A DNA stretch of 64,000 nucleotides, taken from contig JAJDJB010000003.1 in NCBI GenBank assembly GCA_030266985.1, positions 1 to 64,000 on the forward strand. The letters run 5' to 3'. The stretch is from Synergistaceae bacterium OttesenSCG-928-D05 (GTDB lineage: Bacteria; Synergistota; Synergistia; Synergistales; Synergistaceae). Every line of letters starts with the position of its first letter. Position 1 is the first letter of the stretch. Positions 16,868-26,296 of this stretch are shown here, one piece after another. Made by a program: the position numbers and the translations under genes. The notes under the pieces are model-generated. The model ran no database searches. It worked only from the letters and a program-made list of their open reading frames with translations, and was not told the DNA's origin.

Positions 16868-18019
16868 TTGCGAAAGATTCTTGTCGTACTTACCATTGCT
16901 TTTGTTTTTTGCTTCACAGTTTCCGCTTTTGCTGCCGAACCGATTAAAATCGGTTATCTGGCAACCCTGACCGGTGACGGCGCCTCATACGGCGTTGCCG
17001 AGGTGCAGTCTGCGCAGATGTTTGTCACAGAGCAGAACAAGAAAGGCGGCGTTCTTGGCCGTCAGTTGGAGCTCGTACCCTATGACGCGAAGTCGCGTCC
17101 GGAAGATGCCGTTAATGCCGTTCGCCGTATGTGCGACAACGACAAAGTCGTTGCAATCGTAGGCGCGAATACCAGCGGTATCAACATCGCAACAGCAGCA
17201 ATCGTGGAACGCGCAAAAGTCCCTCAGATCGGCACGGCGACGACAAACCCGCTCGTCACAGTCGACCAGAACGGTAAAGTGCGGCCCTACTCTTTCCGCC
17301 TCACCTTCGACGACCCCTATCAGGGAACGCTCGGCGCGGAATTTGCGTACAACGATCTTGGCGCAAAGAAGGCAGCAATTCTCTACAATATCGGCTCGGA
17401 TTACGCACATGGTCTGCGTGAATTCTTCATCGAGAACTTCGAGAGACTCGGCGGAAAAATCGTGGCGGATGAAAGCTTCCGTCCCGACGACGTCGACTTC
17501 CGCGCGCAGCTGACGAAAATCAGGAACGCCGGCGCGGACGTAATCTTCCTTCCCGGCATGGGTAAGGACATGGCGCTCACGATCAAGCAGGCACGCGAAC
17601 TCGGAATGAACACGCAGTTCCTCGGCGGCGACGGCTACGGCGAATTTATGGCGGAGATCGCGGGAAAATCCCTTGAAGGTGCATTCTTCATCCTCGCGTC
17701 CGGATACTTGGAGAAACCCTCTCTGCAGCCGATTTTCCAGATGTACAGAGACACTTATAAAGACGAGCCGAAGGAATTCGGCAACATCTCGCTGGCCTAC
17801 GACGCGATGACGTGGCTCTGCAACGCAATCGAACGCGCCGGCTCGACAGACGGAACGGCGATCGCGAAAGCGCTGGAAACAACGACGGATCTGCAGCTTG
17901 CGATTTCACCGCTTACGGTCAATCCGGAGAACCATAATCCCTACAAAAAGACCGGATTCATCCTGCGCGTGAACGAAGAGCTGACCGCGAAGTTCTACAA
18001 AGAAGTCACCCCGAAATAA
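16868..18019 (+). CDS. livK: Branched-chain amino acid ABC transporter, periplasmic substrate-binding protein LivK
   Basis: The 383-residue protein starts with a signal peptide (basic RK, hydrophobic core, cleavage after AFA) and continues with the type I periplasmic binding fold of LivJ/LivK: IKIGYLATLTGDGASYG, IVGANTSGIN, TTNPLVT and LPGMGKDMAL. It captures amino acids for the LivHMGF channel, whose genes lie divergently 1.8 kb away. The frame is open to an ATG at 16829, but the TTG at 16868 has GGGGAGG eight bases upstream and puts the signal peptide at the N-terminus. It has its own promoter (16800-16828) and terminator (18053-18084). Confidence 0.95.
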   Translation: MRKILVVLTIAFVFCFTVSAFAAEPIKIGYLATLTGDGASYGVAEVQSAQMFVTEQNKKGGVLGRQLELVPYDAKSRPEDAVNAVRRMCDNDKVVAIVGANTSGINIATAAIVERAKVPQIGTATTNPLVTVDQNGKVRPYSFRLTFDDPYQGTLGAEFAYNDLGAKKAAILYNIGSDYAHGLREFFIENFERLGGKIVADESFRPDDVDFRAQLTKIRNAGADVIFLPGMGKDMALTIKQARELGMNTQFLGGDGYGEFMAEIAGKSLEGAFFILASGYLEKPSLQPIFQMYRDTYKDEPKEFGNISLAYDAMTWLCNAIERAGSTDGTAIAKALETTTDLQLAISPLTVNPENHNPYKKTGFILRVNEELTAKFYKEVTPK

Positions 18020-18052
18020 TATCGTTTCACAAACAGGCAAAAACGTATAGCG

Positions 18053-18084
18053 AACGCCCCGGAATTTTTTCCGGGGCGTTTTTT
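18053..18084 (+). terminator. Terminator of livK
   Basis: AACGCCCCGGAA and TTCCGGGGCGTT form a stem with a short T-rich loop, followed by six T. Confidence 0.95.
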
Positions 18085-18149
18085 GCGATCGATACACCGG
18101 GGCTTTCTAATCCGCAAGTTAGAATAATCGCCGATGCGGCGTACGAAAG

Positions 18150-18191
18150 AACGGGCGCGAAAGGGTCGGTAATATCCCCTCCGCGCCCGTT
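18150..18191 (-). terminator. Probable terminator of the hrcA-grpE-dnaK-dnaJ operon
   Basis: AACGGGCGCG and CGCGCCCGTT form a 10-bp stem with a 22-nt loop about 37 bp past the dnaJ stop. The minus-strand tail TTCTTTCG is only moderately T-rich. Confidence 0.7.
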
Positions 18192-18227
18192 TGGCGTCGT
18201 TAAATTTTTATCGATATTCGGGAACCG

Positions 18228-19334
18228 CTATTTTTTGCCCTTCCGGATCGGAACCTTCAGTTCGTCCGCGATTTGCGCGAGCAGTTCTTTTTCTTTTGCG
18301 GTCGGGTTCTTCGAAATACTGACGCGAACAAGGATGTTCATGTCGCCGTTCCCCTTGCCGCGCAGCCTCGGCATGCCGCGCCCCTTGATGCGCAGCTTAG
18401 AGCCCGGCTGCGTACCGGCTGGGATATCCAGCGTCTGCTGACCGTCGAAGGTCGGAATTTTGACTTCGCATCCAAGTGCCGCCTGCGGATACGCGATATC
18501 GACCGTCGTGTTCAAATCGTCGCCGCGGCGCTGGAAGCGCTTGTCCATCTTCACCTCTATCAGCAGGAAGAGGTCTCCCGCCGGACCGCCGTTGATACCC
18601 GATTCTCCCTGACTCGACACCCGCAAACGCACGCCTGTGTCGACGCCGGGCGGAATTTTTACTTCCACAGAGTGCTTTTTCCGAACGCGGCCCTGCCCTT
18701 TGCATTCGCGGCACGGCGTTTTTATAATCTTTCCCTTGCCGTGGCATTGCGGGCACGTCGTTACCTGCGCCATCTGGCCAAAAGGCGTGTTCACAACCTG
18801 CTGCACCTGCCCGTTTCCGTTACAGGTCGGGCACGTTTCCGCGCTTGTCCCCGGCTCCGCGCCAGTGCCGGAGCACCGATCGCAGGTCTCAAGACGCGGG
18901 ATCTCGATTTTCTGGGATATGCCGCGATAAGCGTCTTCAAGGGAAATCGACATCGTATATTCAAGGTCGTTTCCTCTGCGGGGTGCGTTGGGGTTCGAGG
19001 AACGCCTGCCGGCGCCGCCAAACGCGCTGCCGAATAAATCGCCGAACAAATCTCCGAAATCCGCTCCGCCAAAGCCGCCGAAACCGCCGCCGCCGGGAGG
19101 CATATCTCCGACATAACCGAACTGGTCGTACTGCGCGCGTTTGTCCGGATCGCTCAGGATTTCGTTCGCTTCGTTTATTTCCTTATACTTGGCCTCCGCC
19201 GCGGCATCACCCGGATTTGCATCCGGGTGATATTTCCGCGTCAGTTTACGGTAGGCTTTTTTTATATCGTCAGCCGAGGCGTCTCGCCCAACACCCAGTG
19301 TTTCGTAGTAATCTTTTTTGCCGGGAGCAGCCAT
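18228..19334 (-). CDS. dnaJ: Chaperone DnaJ (Hsp40)
   Basis: The 368-residue protein shows all type I DnaJ parts in order: a J domain (about 5-70) with the HPD motif in KYHPDANPG, a Gly/Phe-rich linker (about 85-120), four CxxCxGxG zinc repeats ([32 protein letters not shown]) and the C-terminal peptide-binding domains. It delivers unfolded clients to DnaK and stimulates its ATPase. It is the last gene of the heat-shock operon, 18 bp after dnaK. Confidence 0.98.
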   Translation of the reverse strand: MAAPGKKDYYETLGVGRDASADDIKKAYRKLTRKYHPDANPGDAAAEAKYKEINEANEILSDPDKRAQYDQFGYVGDMPPGGGGFGGFGGADFGDLFGDLFGSAFGGAGRRSSNPNAPRRGNDLEYTMSISLEDAYRGISQKIEIPRLETCDRCSGTGAEPGTSAETCPTCNGNGQVQQVVNTPFGQMAQVTTCPQCHGKGKIIKTPCRECKGQGRVRKKHSVEVKIPPGVDTGVRLRVSSQGESGINGGPAGDLFLLIEVKMDKRFQRRGDDLNTTVDIAYPQAALGCEVKIPTFDGQQTLDIPAGTQPGSKLRIKGRGMPRLRGKGNGDMNILVRVSISKNPTAKEKELLAQIADELKVPIRKGKK

Positions 19335-19352
19335 CAGCCCTCACTCCTTAAA

Positions 19353-21188
19353 CTATGCGTTGTCCGATTCGTGGAATTCAGCGTCCACCGTGGGCCCTTC
19401 CGAAGCCGAGGTCTGCGGCTGGTCCGCTTCCGGCGCTGCCTGTCCCTGCTGCTCGGCCTGCGCTTTCGCGTACGCTTTCTGCGCGATGGGATGCATTGCC
19501 GTCATCAGCGCTTCGACCGCCGATTTTATCGCTTCTGCGTCTTCGCCTGTGAGAAGGTCGCGCAGCGCTTTGATCTTTTCTTCCACTGCTGCTTTCTCTT
19601 CCGGCGTCGCTTCGTCGCCGAGTTCTTTCAGCGATTTTTCCGCGTTGTATGCGGCGGAGTCGCCTTCGTTGCGCGCTTCCACGAGTTCTTTCTTTTTCTT
19701 GTCCGCGTCTTCGTTCACTTCGGCGTCGCGGCGCAGCTTTTCGATTTCGTCGTCCGAAAGTCTGGAGGACTGGATCGTAATGTTCTGCTGCTTGTTCGTC
19801 GCCTTGTCCTTCGCGCTGACGTTTACGATACCGTTCGCGTCGATGTCGAAGGTTACTTCTATCTGCGGGATTCCGCGCGGCGCGGGTGCGATTCCGTCAA
19901 GGAAGAATCTTCCCAGCGAAACGTTGTCGCCCGCCATTGCGCGCTCCCCCTGCAGGACATGGATCTCTACCTGCGGCTGGTTGTCCGCTGCCGTCGTGAA
20001 GACCTGGCTCTTGGACACCGGGATTGCGCTGTTCTTTTCGATGATCTTCGTAAAGACGCCGCCCAGTGTTTCAAGGCCCAGCGAAAGCGGCGTTACGTCG
20101 ACGAGGACGATGCCCTTGTGCTCGCCGGAAAGGATCGCGCCCTGGAGCGCCGCGCCGATTGCGACGCATTCGTCCGGGTTGATGCCCTTCGTAGGCTCTT
20201 TGCCGAGCAGCTCTTTGACCTTGCGCTGCACCATCGGCATACGCGTGGAGCCGCCGACAAGAAGGATCTTGTCTACCTGCGAAGCTTCCAGCCCCGCGTC
20301 CTTGAGCGCCGTGCGCACTGGCGTCACGGTTCTGTCGAGCAGTTCGCGCGTCAGTTCTTCGAATTTCGCGCGCGTAAGCGTCATTTCAAGGTGTTTCGGT
20401 CCGTTCTGGTCCGCCGTGATGAAGGGCAGCGAAATCGACGTCTCAGGCATCGAAGAAAGTTCTATTTTCGCTTTTTCCGCCGCCTCACGCAGACGCTGCG
20501 CGGCCATCTTATCTTTGCGGAGGTCTACGCCGTCCGTTTTCTTGAATTCTTCCGCCATCCAATCGACGACGTTCGCGTCCCAGTCGTCGCCGCCGAGACG
20601 GTTGTCGCCCGATGTGGAAAGCACTTCAAAAACACCGTCGCCCACGTCGAGGATCGAAACGTCGAACGTACCGCCGCCGAGGTCGTAGACCATGATCTTG
20701 TGCTCGCCCTCTTTGTCCGCGCCGTAAGCAAGGCATGCCGCGGTCGGTTCGTTAATGACGCGAAGGACTTCGAGACCCGCAATCGTACCCGCGTCTTTTG
20801 TCGCCTGACGCTGCGCGTCCGTGAAGTACGCGGGGCATGTGATAACTGCCTTTGTAACGGTCGTGCCGAGATATTCTTCCGCATCCCTCTTGAGTTTCTG
20901 AAGGATCATCGAAGAGATCTGCTGCGGCGTGTACTGCTGTCCGTCGACGGTGACTTTATGGTCCGAGCCCATTTCGCGTTTAATCGAAATGACCGTGCGA
21001 TCCGGATTTACGATCGCCTGACGCTTCGCAAGCTGTCCCACAAGGCGCTCGCCGTCTTTTGTAAACGCGACGACCGACGGCGTAGTTCTGCCGCCTTCCG
21101 GATTCGGAATAACGGTGATGTTATCCCCTTCTTTGACTGCAACGCAGCTATTTGTTGTTCCCAAGTCGATACCAATGATTTTTCCCAT
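19353..21188 (-). CDS. dnaK: Chaperone DnaK (Hsp70)
   Basis: The 611-residue Hsp70 has the ATPase phosphate motifs [15 protein letters not shown] (2-16) and [14 protein letters not shown], the [11 protein letters not shown] adenosine motif, the linker region [12 protein letters not shown] and a substrate-binding domain with a helical lid. The C-terminal tail is fairly short. It lies between grpE and dnaJ. AAGGTGGGG before the ATG is a strong ribosome site. Expression follows the CIRCE/HrcA control of the operon. Confidence 0.99.
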   Translation of the reverse strand: MGKIIGIDLGTTNSCVAVKEGDNITVIPNPEGGRTTPSVVAFTKDGERLVGQLAKRQAIVNPDRTVISIKREMGSDHKVTVDGQQYTPQQISSMILQKLKRDAEEYLGTTVTKAVITCPAYFTDAQRQATKDAGTIAGLEVLRVINEPTAACLAYGADKEGEHKIMVYDLGGGTFDVSILDVGDGVFEVLSTSGDNRLGGDDWDANVVDWMAEEFKKTDGVDLRKDKMAAQRLREAAEKAKIELSSMPETSISLPFITADQNGPKHLEMTLTRAKFEELTRELLDRTVTPVRTALKDAGLEASQVDKILLVGGSTRMPMVQRKVKELLGKEPTKGINPDECVAIGAALQGAILSGEHKGIVLVDVTPLSLGLETLGGVFTKIIEKNSAIPVSKSQVFTTAADNQPQVEIHVLQGERAMAGDNVSLGRFFLDGIAPAPRGIPQIEVTFDIDANGIVNVSAKDKATNKQQNITIQSSRLSDDEIEKLRRDAEVNEDADKKKKELVEARNEGDSAAYNAEKSLKELGDEATPEEKAAVEEKIKALRDLLTGEDAEAIKSAVEALMTAMHPIAQKAYAKAQAEQQGQAAPEADQPQTSASEGPTVDAEFHESDNA

Positions 21189-21219
21189 GTGTTACCCCAC
21201 CTTATACAGTGAATTATTT

Positions 21220-21762
21220 TTATTGTTCGTATCTGCCGACTTTTACCTGAACGGGTCTCAGTACCCGGCCGGCAAGCTTGTATCCTTTTCTAAACGCGTC
21301 CACGATAACGCCGTCCTGCGATTCGTCCTCGACTTTTTCCATCGCGACCGCTTCGTGCAGCGCAGGGTCGAACTGTCCTTCCGAACATATCTGCTCAAGC
21401 CCGAGGCCGCAGAGGACTTCCATAAACTGGCGCGTGATCATGTCGATGCCCTTGTAAAGCTGGCCTTCCTTGTCAGGCGCCGCAGCGCACACGCGCTCCA
21501 GGTTTTCGAAAACGGGAAGAAGCTCCTGCACGGCCTGTTCAGCCGCCAGTTTTCTATCGCGTTCACGGTCGCGCTCGATTCGCGTACGATAGTTGTAAAA
21601 ATCCGCGCGCGCCCTTGCGACTTCCTCGTTCAGTTTTTTTATCTCTTCCTGCGCCGCTTCATATTCGGCGGTCACTTTTTCCTTTTCCGCCAAGACCTCT
21701 TTGCATTTCTCTTCATAATTCTGCTCTTCGTTGTTTGCGGCCTTTTTCTTCTTATCGCTCAT
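21220..21762 (-). CDS. grpE: Nucleotide exchange factor GrpE
   Basis: The 180-residue protein has a long N-terminal charged coiled coil (about 10-85) and the GrpE core with LLPVFENLERV, KEGQLYKGIDMI, FDPALHEAVA and the GYKLAGRVLRPVQVKV ending. It releases ADP from DnaK. Its start overlaps the hrcA end by 11 bp, indicating translational coupling. Confidence 0.97.
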   Translation of the reverse strand: MSDKKKKAANNEEQNYEEKCKEVLAEKEKVTAEYEAAQEEIKKLNEEVARARADFYNYRTRIERDRERDRKLAAEQAVQELLPVFENLERVCAAAPDKEGQLYKGIDMITRQFMEVLCGLGLEQICSEGQFDPALHEAVAMEKVEDESQDGVIVDAFRKGYKLAGRVLRPVQVKVGRYEQ

Positions 21763-22783
21763 TTTCTATGCCCTCCTCTTCAGGCGATTCGTCCATCGTC
21801 TGAAGAACTTTTTCGATCGCGGCGATCACACGCTCGTAATCCATGCGCTCCGGTCCTATGACGCCAATCATGGCGCGCTGGCCGTTGGCAACCGTCGACG
21901 CGGCTACCAGCGAAGATTTTTTCATCGCGGGCGATTCATTCTCCTCACCGATTACGACCTTGATCCCGCCGTTCAGCGTACACTTCTGCAGCATATCCGC
22001 CATACCCTGTTCCTGTTCAAGGAAAGAATAAAGCGTCTGGATTCTCCCCAAATCCTGAAAATCCGGCAAATTCAGCATATGGCTCATAGACCCGGTAAAA
22101 ACTTTCATCACGGGAGAGACCATGATGCCTTCCAGTTCCCTGAGCGCACTGGCGCAGGCGTCGCGATACTCGCGGAGCTCCTGCAGAATATACCGCTGGA
22201 GAGTCTCTTTCAGATCGGTCCATGTGCGCCCCGCAAACAGGTTAATCCTGCGACCGAGGTCGTCGAGATAGTCCTGCGACATATCCCAGGGAATGGAGAT
22301 AATTTTGTGATGCACCAAGCCGCCCTGCAAAATTACAAGCATCAGCACGTTCTTTTCTCCGACGCGGACAAAATCCACGCGCTGGAATTTTACGGAATCC
22401 AGAGGCGAGATCGCCGCGATCCCGACGTAATTCGACATGCGGCTCAGCATCTCGGACGCCTGTGCAAGCGCGCCCTCCAGACCCTGCCTGTGCTCTCCCA
22501 GCGTCATCGTCCAGTCTTTGCTGCTGTTTTTCGCCGCCAGGCGCTGCAGCACCGAGTCCACGTAAAGCCGGAAACCCATCGTCGTCGGAACGCGTCCCGA
22601 TGACGTATGCGTCTGTTTCAGATATCCCATTTCCTCAAGGTCGGACATCTCGTTTCGAATCGTCGCAGAACTGTGACCGGTCAGATAGCGCCTCGAAATC
22701 GTCCTGGAGCCCACGCTTTCGCCGCTCTTGATGTATTCGTATACGACTGAAAGTACGATCTCCAATTGTCTTTCCGTGAGCAC
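21752..22783 (-). CDS. hrcA: Heat-inducible transcription repressor HrcA
   Basis: The 343-residue repressor has an N-terminal winged helix (about 1-75, with SGESVGSRTISRRYLTGHS and SSATIRNEMSDLE), a GAF-like middle domain and a C-terminal dimerisation part (GPERMDYERVIAAIE). It binds CIRCE and needs GroE activity to fold. The GTG at 22783 was chosen because AGGAGGTG lies six bases upstream; upstream alternatives fall into the CIRCE element. It is the first gene of hrcA-grpE-dnaK-dnaJ and is autoregulated through the operator at 22810-22836. Confidence 0.98.
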   Translation of the reverse strand: MLTERQLEIVLSVVYEYIKSGESVGSRTISRRYLTGHSSATIRNEMSDLEEMGYLKQTHTSSGRVPTTMGFRLYVDSVLQRLAAKNSSKDWTMTLGEHRQGLEGALAQASEMLSRMSNYVGIAAISPLDSVKFQRVDFVRVGEKNVLMLVILQGGLVHHKIISIPWDMSQDYLDDLGRRINLFAGRTWTDLKETLQRYILQELREYRDACASALRELEGIMVSPVMKVFTGSMSHMLNLPDFQDLGRIQTLYSFLEQEQGMADMLQKCTLNGGIKVVIGEENESPAMKKSSLVAASTVANGQRAMIGVIGPERMDYERVIAAIEKVLQTMDESPEEEGIENER

Positions 22784-22809
22784 GCCGGTCACCTCCTGTT
22801 TTTGGCCTG

Positions 22810-22836
22810 TTAGCACTCTATGGTTACGAGTGCTAA
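22810..22836. promoter_or_regulatory. CIRCE operator
   Basis: A perfect 9-9-9 CIRCE element: TTAGCACTC, a 9-bp spacer and GAGTGCTAA. It lies between the promoter (22855-22883) and the hrcA start, where bound HrcA would block transcription. Confidence 0.98.
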
Positions 22837-22854
22837 CGCATTTTCAACGGGATA

Positions 22855-22883
22855 AGAATAACAGCACTCACTACAAATGTCAA
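22855..22883 (-). promoter_or_regulatory. Promoter of the hrcA operon
   Basis: On the minus strand a perfect TTGACA (22883-22878) and TATTCT (22860-22855) are 17 bp apart, directly upstream of CIRCE. This is a vegetative sigma promoter, as expected for HrcA-controlled operons. Confidence 0.88.
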
Positions 22884-23023
22884 GACTGGTCAGAGAAATT
22901 TTTATCGTGTTTTTACCGATTCGCTTGCAATCGCTACGCCCCCGCAAAGAGGGTCTTTTTTTCGACCATGCTGTATAATAAGATTCGAATTTTGGCACAG
23001 CAAGTGCGTTTCGAGGTGCAGTC

Positions 23024-23668
23024 TTGGAAAAGCGTACGAAAATCATTATCGTCAGACACGGCGAATGCCCAGGAAATATTGAAGGGCGCGTTAGAGGCAG
23101 AACAGAATTCCCTCTGAACGAAAACGGGATCAAACAGGCGGAGGCCGTAGCCGAAGCCTTAAAAAACGAAGCGATCGAGTGTATTTACACAAGCCCCTTG
23201 AGCCGCGCGAAAAAAACAGCGGAGATCATCGCAGAGAAAGGCGGCTTTAAGGTCAAAGCCGATGCGCGCTTCGACAATATGTTCTTCGGCCCGTGGGAAG
23301 GCAGGAAGAAAGACGATTTGGCGAAAGAGTTTCCCGAAGACTGGAACACCTGGCTTACATCACCCGAGAACCTGCATGTACCCGGCGCGGAAACCTTTGA
23401 CGAGGTACAGGCGCGTGCCGTGGCCGGCATAAACGATCTCCTCCTGCCGCACAAGGGCGGTACGTTTGCGATCGTATCGCACAGGGGGCTGATAAAGCCT
23501 ATGATTGCAGGCATATTAGGAATGCAAAAACCAAGTTTCTGGAAAATTTACGTCGACAACGCCTCGCTCAGCGTGCTCACGCATACGGACCTCCACGGTT
23601 TTACGCTGATGGAGCTTAACAATACCTGCCATCTGAAGGGGCTCTCCCTCGTGCAGGAATTTATATAA
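23024..23668 (+). CDS. Histidine phosphatase family protein (phosphoglycerate mutase-like)
   Basis: The 214-residue protein belongs to the branch-1 histidine phosphatases: phosphorylated histidine in VRHGE (near 10-14), GRVRGRTEFPLNENG, YTSPLSRAKKTAE and the second histidine in IVSHRG. Substrates of the family range from phosphoglycerate to cobalamin and sugar phosphates, so no specific one is assigned. The TTG start at 23024 is supported by GAGGTG five bases upstream. folP follows after 34 bp, so the gene may be part of the folate operon. In that case a phosphatase step of pterin synthesis is a possibility but not shown. Confidence 0.88.
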   Translation: MEKRTKIIIVRHGECPGNIEGRVRGRTEFPLNENGIKQAEAVAEALKNEAIECIYTSPLSRAKKTAEIIAEKGGFKVKADARFDNMFFGPWEGRKKDDLAKEFPEDWNTWLTSPENLHVPGAETFDEVQARAVAGINDLLLPHKGGTFAIVSHRGLIKPMIAGILGMQKPSFWKIYVDNASLSVLTHTDLHGFTLMELNNTCHLKGLSLVQEFI

Positions 23669-23702
23669 CGGCGATGCCGCGCCAACAGACGGAGAAATAA
23701 GC

Positions 23703-24923
23703 ATGTCCCTTTACAATATAAAATTCCTCAACCAGCAAGAACTTTCAGAAGCCCTGCGTGCCCTGGGCGCCGACGCGCGCGCTCTGCCTTTCTTCGAGAA
23801 CAGGCGCGAGGTCAGGGCGCTCTATATCCCCGGCGTGGATACGCGGGGCGCGAACGTGATCAAGCAGGAGATGCTGTCACGCGGCGGAGACGCCGCCGTT
23901 CACGCGCGTGCGGTGGATTTTGGCGTGGAACGCAGCGACTGCATCGTATTCGGGACGAAAAAACAATTGCTTTTCCTTGCGGAAAAACTTTCTACGATGC
24001 CATGGTGGGGTTTCCCGGAAATCGTGACCGATATTAAAAACGCGCTCGCTGCAATTGATAAAAAAATTTCACGTGTTGCGTTGCCCGGCGGACGCTCCAT
24101 CGCTTTTGGCGAACGTACGCAGATCATGGGCATCATCAATTTGACGGACGATTCATTTTTTACGGACAGCAGAATGGGCGGCAGCGTTGAAAAGGTAATG
24201 GTGCTCGCAAAAAAACAGATCGAAGACGGCGTCGATATCATCGACCTTGGCGCGGAGTCGACGCGCCCCGGCTCAGCACGCGTTCCGGAGGAAACGGAAA
24301 AACAACGTATCGCAGAGGCGGTTCGCGCAATAAGAGGCGCGTTTCCTGATATTTTGCTTTCCATCGATACGACGCGGGCGTCAGTCGCAGCGGCGGCGTT
24401 GGAAGCCGGCGCCGACGTCATCAACGATATTTCCGGACTGACGTACGAACCGGAACTCGCAAAAATCACCGCGGAATTCGGCGCGATGTACGTCCTTATG
24501 CATATGCGCGGAACGCCGGAAACGATGCAGACCATGTGCGATTATGACAATCTGTTGCTGGATATCACGCGTTTCTTTGAAGCGGGCATCGAAAAGGCCG
24601 CTTCGCTCGGGCTTGAGCGCAGCCGGATTATTCTTGACCCGGGACTCGGTTTCGCAAAGAACTACAATCAGAATCTTTTCATACTGAAACACCTTGAGGC
24701 GTTCGATTCATTCGGCCTTCCCCTGCTGATCGGCGCGTCGAGAAAGGGCACCGTGGGCAAAGCGACGGAGACCGATGATCCGAAAAACAGACTCGAAGGC
24801 ACCATCGCGCTTACGTCCCTCTGCGCCTGGCAGGGCGTCGATATCGTACGTGTCCATGACGTATACGAAAACAAAAAAGCGGTCATGATGATCGAAGCCG
24901 TCAGGAATGCCGAGTATGCATAG
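23703..24923 (+). CDS. folP: Dihydropteroate synthase with extra N-terminal domain
   Basis: The 406-residue protein is longer than usual (about 270). The C-terminal two thirds (from about 135) are a DHPS TIM barrel: MGIINLTDDSFF, DLGAESTRPGS, SIDTT, INDISG, MHMRG, DPGLGFAKN, GASRKG and RVHDV. It condenses p-aminobenzoate with hydroxymethyldihydropterin diphosphate. Residues 1-130 form an extra domain of unknown role, known from some other anaerobes. The first motif has Asp where most DHPS have Pro (usually NVTPDSF). The gene overlaps folK. Confidence 0.95.
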   Translation: MSLYNIKFLNQQELSEALRALGADARALPFFENRREVRALYIPGVDTRGANVIKQEMLSRGGDAAVHARAVDFGVERSDCIVFGTKKQLLFLAEKLSTMPWWGFPEIVTDIKNALAAIDKKISRVALPGGRSIAFGERTQIMGIINLTDDSFFTDSRMGGSVEKVMVLAKKQIEDGVDIIDLGAESTRPGSARVPEETEKQRIAEAVRAIRGAFPDILLSIDTTRASVAAAALEAGADVINDISGLTYEPELAKITAEFGAMYVLMHMRGTPETMQTMCDYDNLLLDITRFFEAGIEKAASLGLERSRIILDPGLGFAKNYNQNLFILKHLEAFDSFGLPLLIGASRKGTVGKATETDDPKNRLEGTIALTSLCAWQGVDIVRVHDVYENKKAVMMIEAVRNAEYA

Positions 24924-25407
24924 TAAAAAAGTGGCGATCGCACTGGGATCGAACAAAGGAAACCGCCTCGAAATGCTCCGCATGGCGATCAAAATGCTGC
25001 CAAAACTGGGATTTACGACGACGGCCGCGAGCCGTGTATGGGAAACCGCCCCGTGGGGCGTTCTTGAGCAGCCACGCTTCCTTAATATGTGCATTCTGAC
25101 AGAGAGCACGCTTTCTCCGGAAGAGATGCTGCAAAACCTGAAAAAGATCGAGTATGCGCTTGGCCGCAAAAAAACGCAGCAATGGGGACCGAGAGAAATC
25201 GACCTTGATATCCTTCTGATTGATTGCGAAATCGTCGATTCAAAAGATTTACACGTGCCCCACCTCCGCATGCACGAAAGAGCCTTTGTCCTCGTTCCGC
25301 TTGCTGAGATCGCGCGTGATATGGTTCACCCCGAATTAAACAAAACAATTGGAGAGCTCCTCACGAGCTGCGCCGAAACAGATATGGACTGGATTACGAC
25401 GATATGA
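24916..25407 (+). CDS. folK: 2-amino-4-hydroxy-6-hydroxymethyldihydropteridine diphosphokinase
   Basis: The 163-residue HPPK transfers diphosphate from ATP to hydroxymethyldihydropterin, the step before FolP. Motifs are IALGSNKGNR, ETAPWGVLEQPRFLNM, WGPREIDLDILL and PHLRMHERAFVLVPLAE. It overlaps the end of folP. Two ATGs are possible, 24907 and 24916. The latter is preferred because it leaves nine bases after AGGA and gives a normal N-terminus. It is coupled by an ATGA overlap to the next gene. Confidence 0.96.
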   Translation: MHSKKVAIALGSNKGNRLEMLRMAIKMLPKLGFTTTAASRVWETAPWGVLEQPRFLNMCILTESTLSPEEMLQNLKKIEYALGRKKTQQWGPREIDLDILLIDCEIVDSKDLHVPHLRMHERAFVLVPLAEIARDMVHPELNKTIGELLTSCAETDMDWITTI

Positions 25408-26237
25408 ATATTTTCGGAAAGAAACAGGATAACGGCGCTGGCGACAGCGCGCAGGAAAAGAACATGATAACGATGGATAAAAAGATGCTCTCGCGTCTGC
25501 TGCTTCCGCTCATCGTGCTCCTGATCGCACTCGGCATTCCTTTCCTGCCGAAGACGGAAATGCCCGAGACCGGGGCCGTTCTCAGAACGCTAAGCGTTCC
25601 AAACTATCCGCTGGCGCTCGTTCTCGAACAGCGCGGCGGGGTCGTTTCGTCTGCGCTTCTTCGCACACCCGCCGGCACACGGGAGATCGACCAGCTGCGG
25701 GGACTTTCGTTCGTTTCCGAAGGTACATTCTGCGCAAAGGTGGACCAGGACGAGCAGGAAGACCTGCTCTGGAGAAGCTCTTTCACAAATCTGGAGGGCG
25801 ACGGCGTCCATCTGTGGATCGGCATGCTGAGCTGGCCGCCAAAAGTATTCATTAGTACGACCCCGTATCGCCAGACGCGATGGGACGCCATCCCGGCCAA
25901 GATCATCGTGCCGAAGGGAACGGCGCTTTATGTCGCCCCGGCCACGCCCACATATGATTCAAACGATACCCTGCAGGGAAAAGACGCTTATACTTTCGTT
26001 TACACAATTCGTATGACGCCGGAAGGTCCCGCTTATGTCCCCGTTCCTGACGTATACAGTCAGCTTGCGGTCATTCTTCAGGCGGGTATGCGCGGCGAAT
26101 TGACGCGGGCAAAGCGCATCGTTTACCTGCGGATGCTCAGTGAATTTGAGAAACTGGCGGATGGAGAACCTCCGCGCGCCGACACGTTATTAAATTTCCA
26201 GCAAAACAAAATCGACACGCTTGCGTGGGAAAAATAA
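25404..26237 (+). CDS. Membrane-anchored protein of unknown function
   Basis: The 277-residue protein is not recognised. A polar N-terminus (about 1-28) is followed by one membrane helix (about 30-48, LLLPLIVLLIALGIPF) and then a soluble domain of about 225 residues. That domain is likely outside the cytoplasm, with beta-rich character in its middle and helices near the end. The start overlaps the folK stop (ATGA), so it is co-translated with folate genes, but no link to folate is apparent. A shared convergent terminator follows. Confidence 0.8.
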   Translation: MNIFGKKQDNGAGDSAQEKNMITMDKKMLSRLLLPLIVLLIALGIPFLPKTEMPETGAVLRTLSVPNYPLALVLEQRGGVVSSALLRTPAGTREIDQLRGLSFVSEGTFCAKVDQDEQEDLLWRSSFTNLEGDGVHLWIGMLSWPPKVFISTTPYRQTRWDAIPAKIIVPKGTALYVAPATPTYDSNDTLQGKDAYTFVYTIRMTPEGPAYVPVPDVYSQLAVILQAGMRGELTRAKRIVYLRMLSEFEKLADGEPPRADTLLNFQQNKIDTLAWEK

Positions 26238-26249
26238 AGAAAAAGAAGG

Positions 26250-26296
26250 CCTGCAGGATTATTCCTTAAACGTTGTTTTCCTGCGGGTCTTTTTTA
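26250..26296. terminator. Shared convergent terminator
   Basis: GCCTGCAGGA and TCCTGCGGGT pair (two G-U) around a 20-nt loop, with CTTTTTT on the plus strand and CTTCTTTTTC on the minus strand. It ends the folate operon and overlaps the last codons of the deacylase gene on the other strand. Confidence 0.85.

Noticed and set aside
19227-21212. 661-codon open frame on the plus strand opposite dnaK
   Set aside because: It is the antisense shadow of a highly conserved gene with strong codon bias. The translation is Arg/Phe/His-rich and resembles no protein, and there is no ribosome site.
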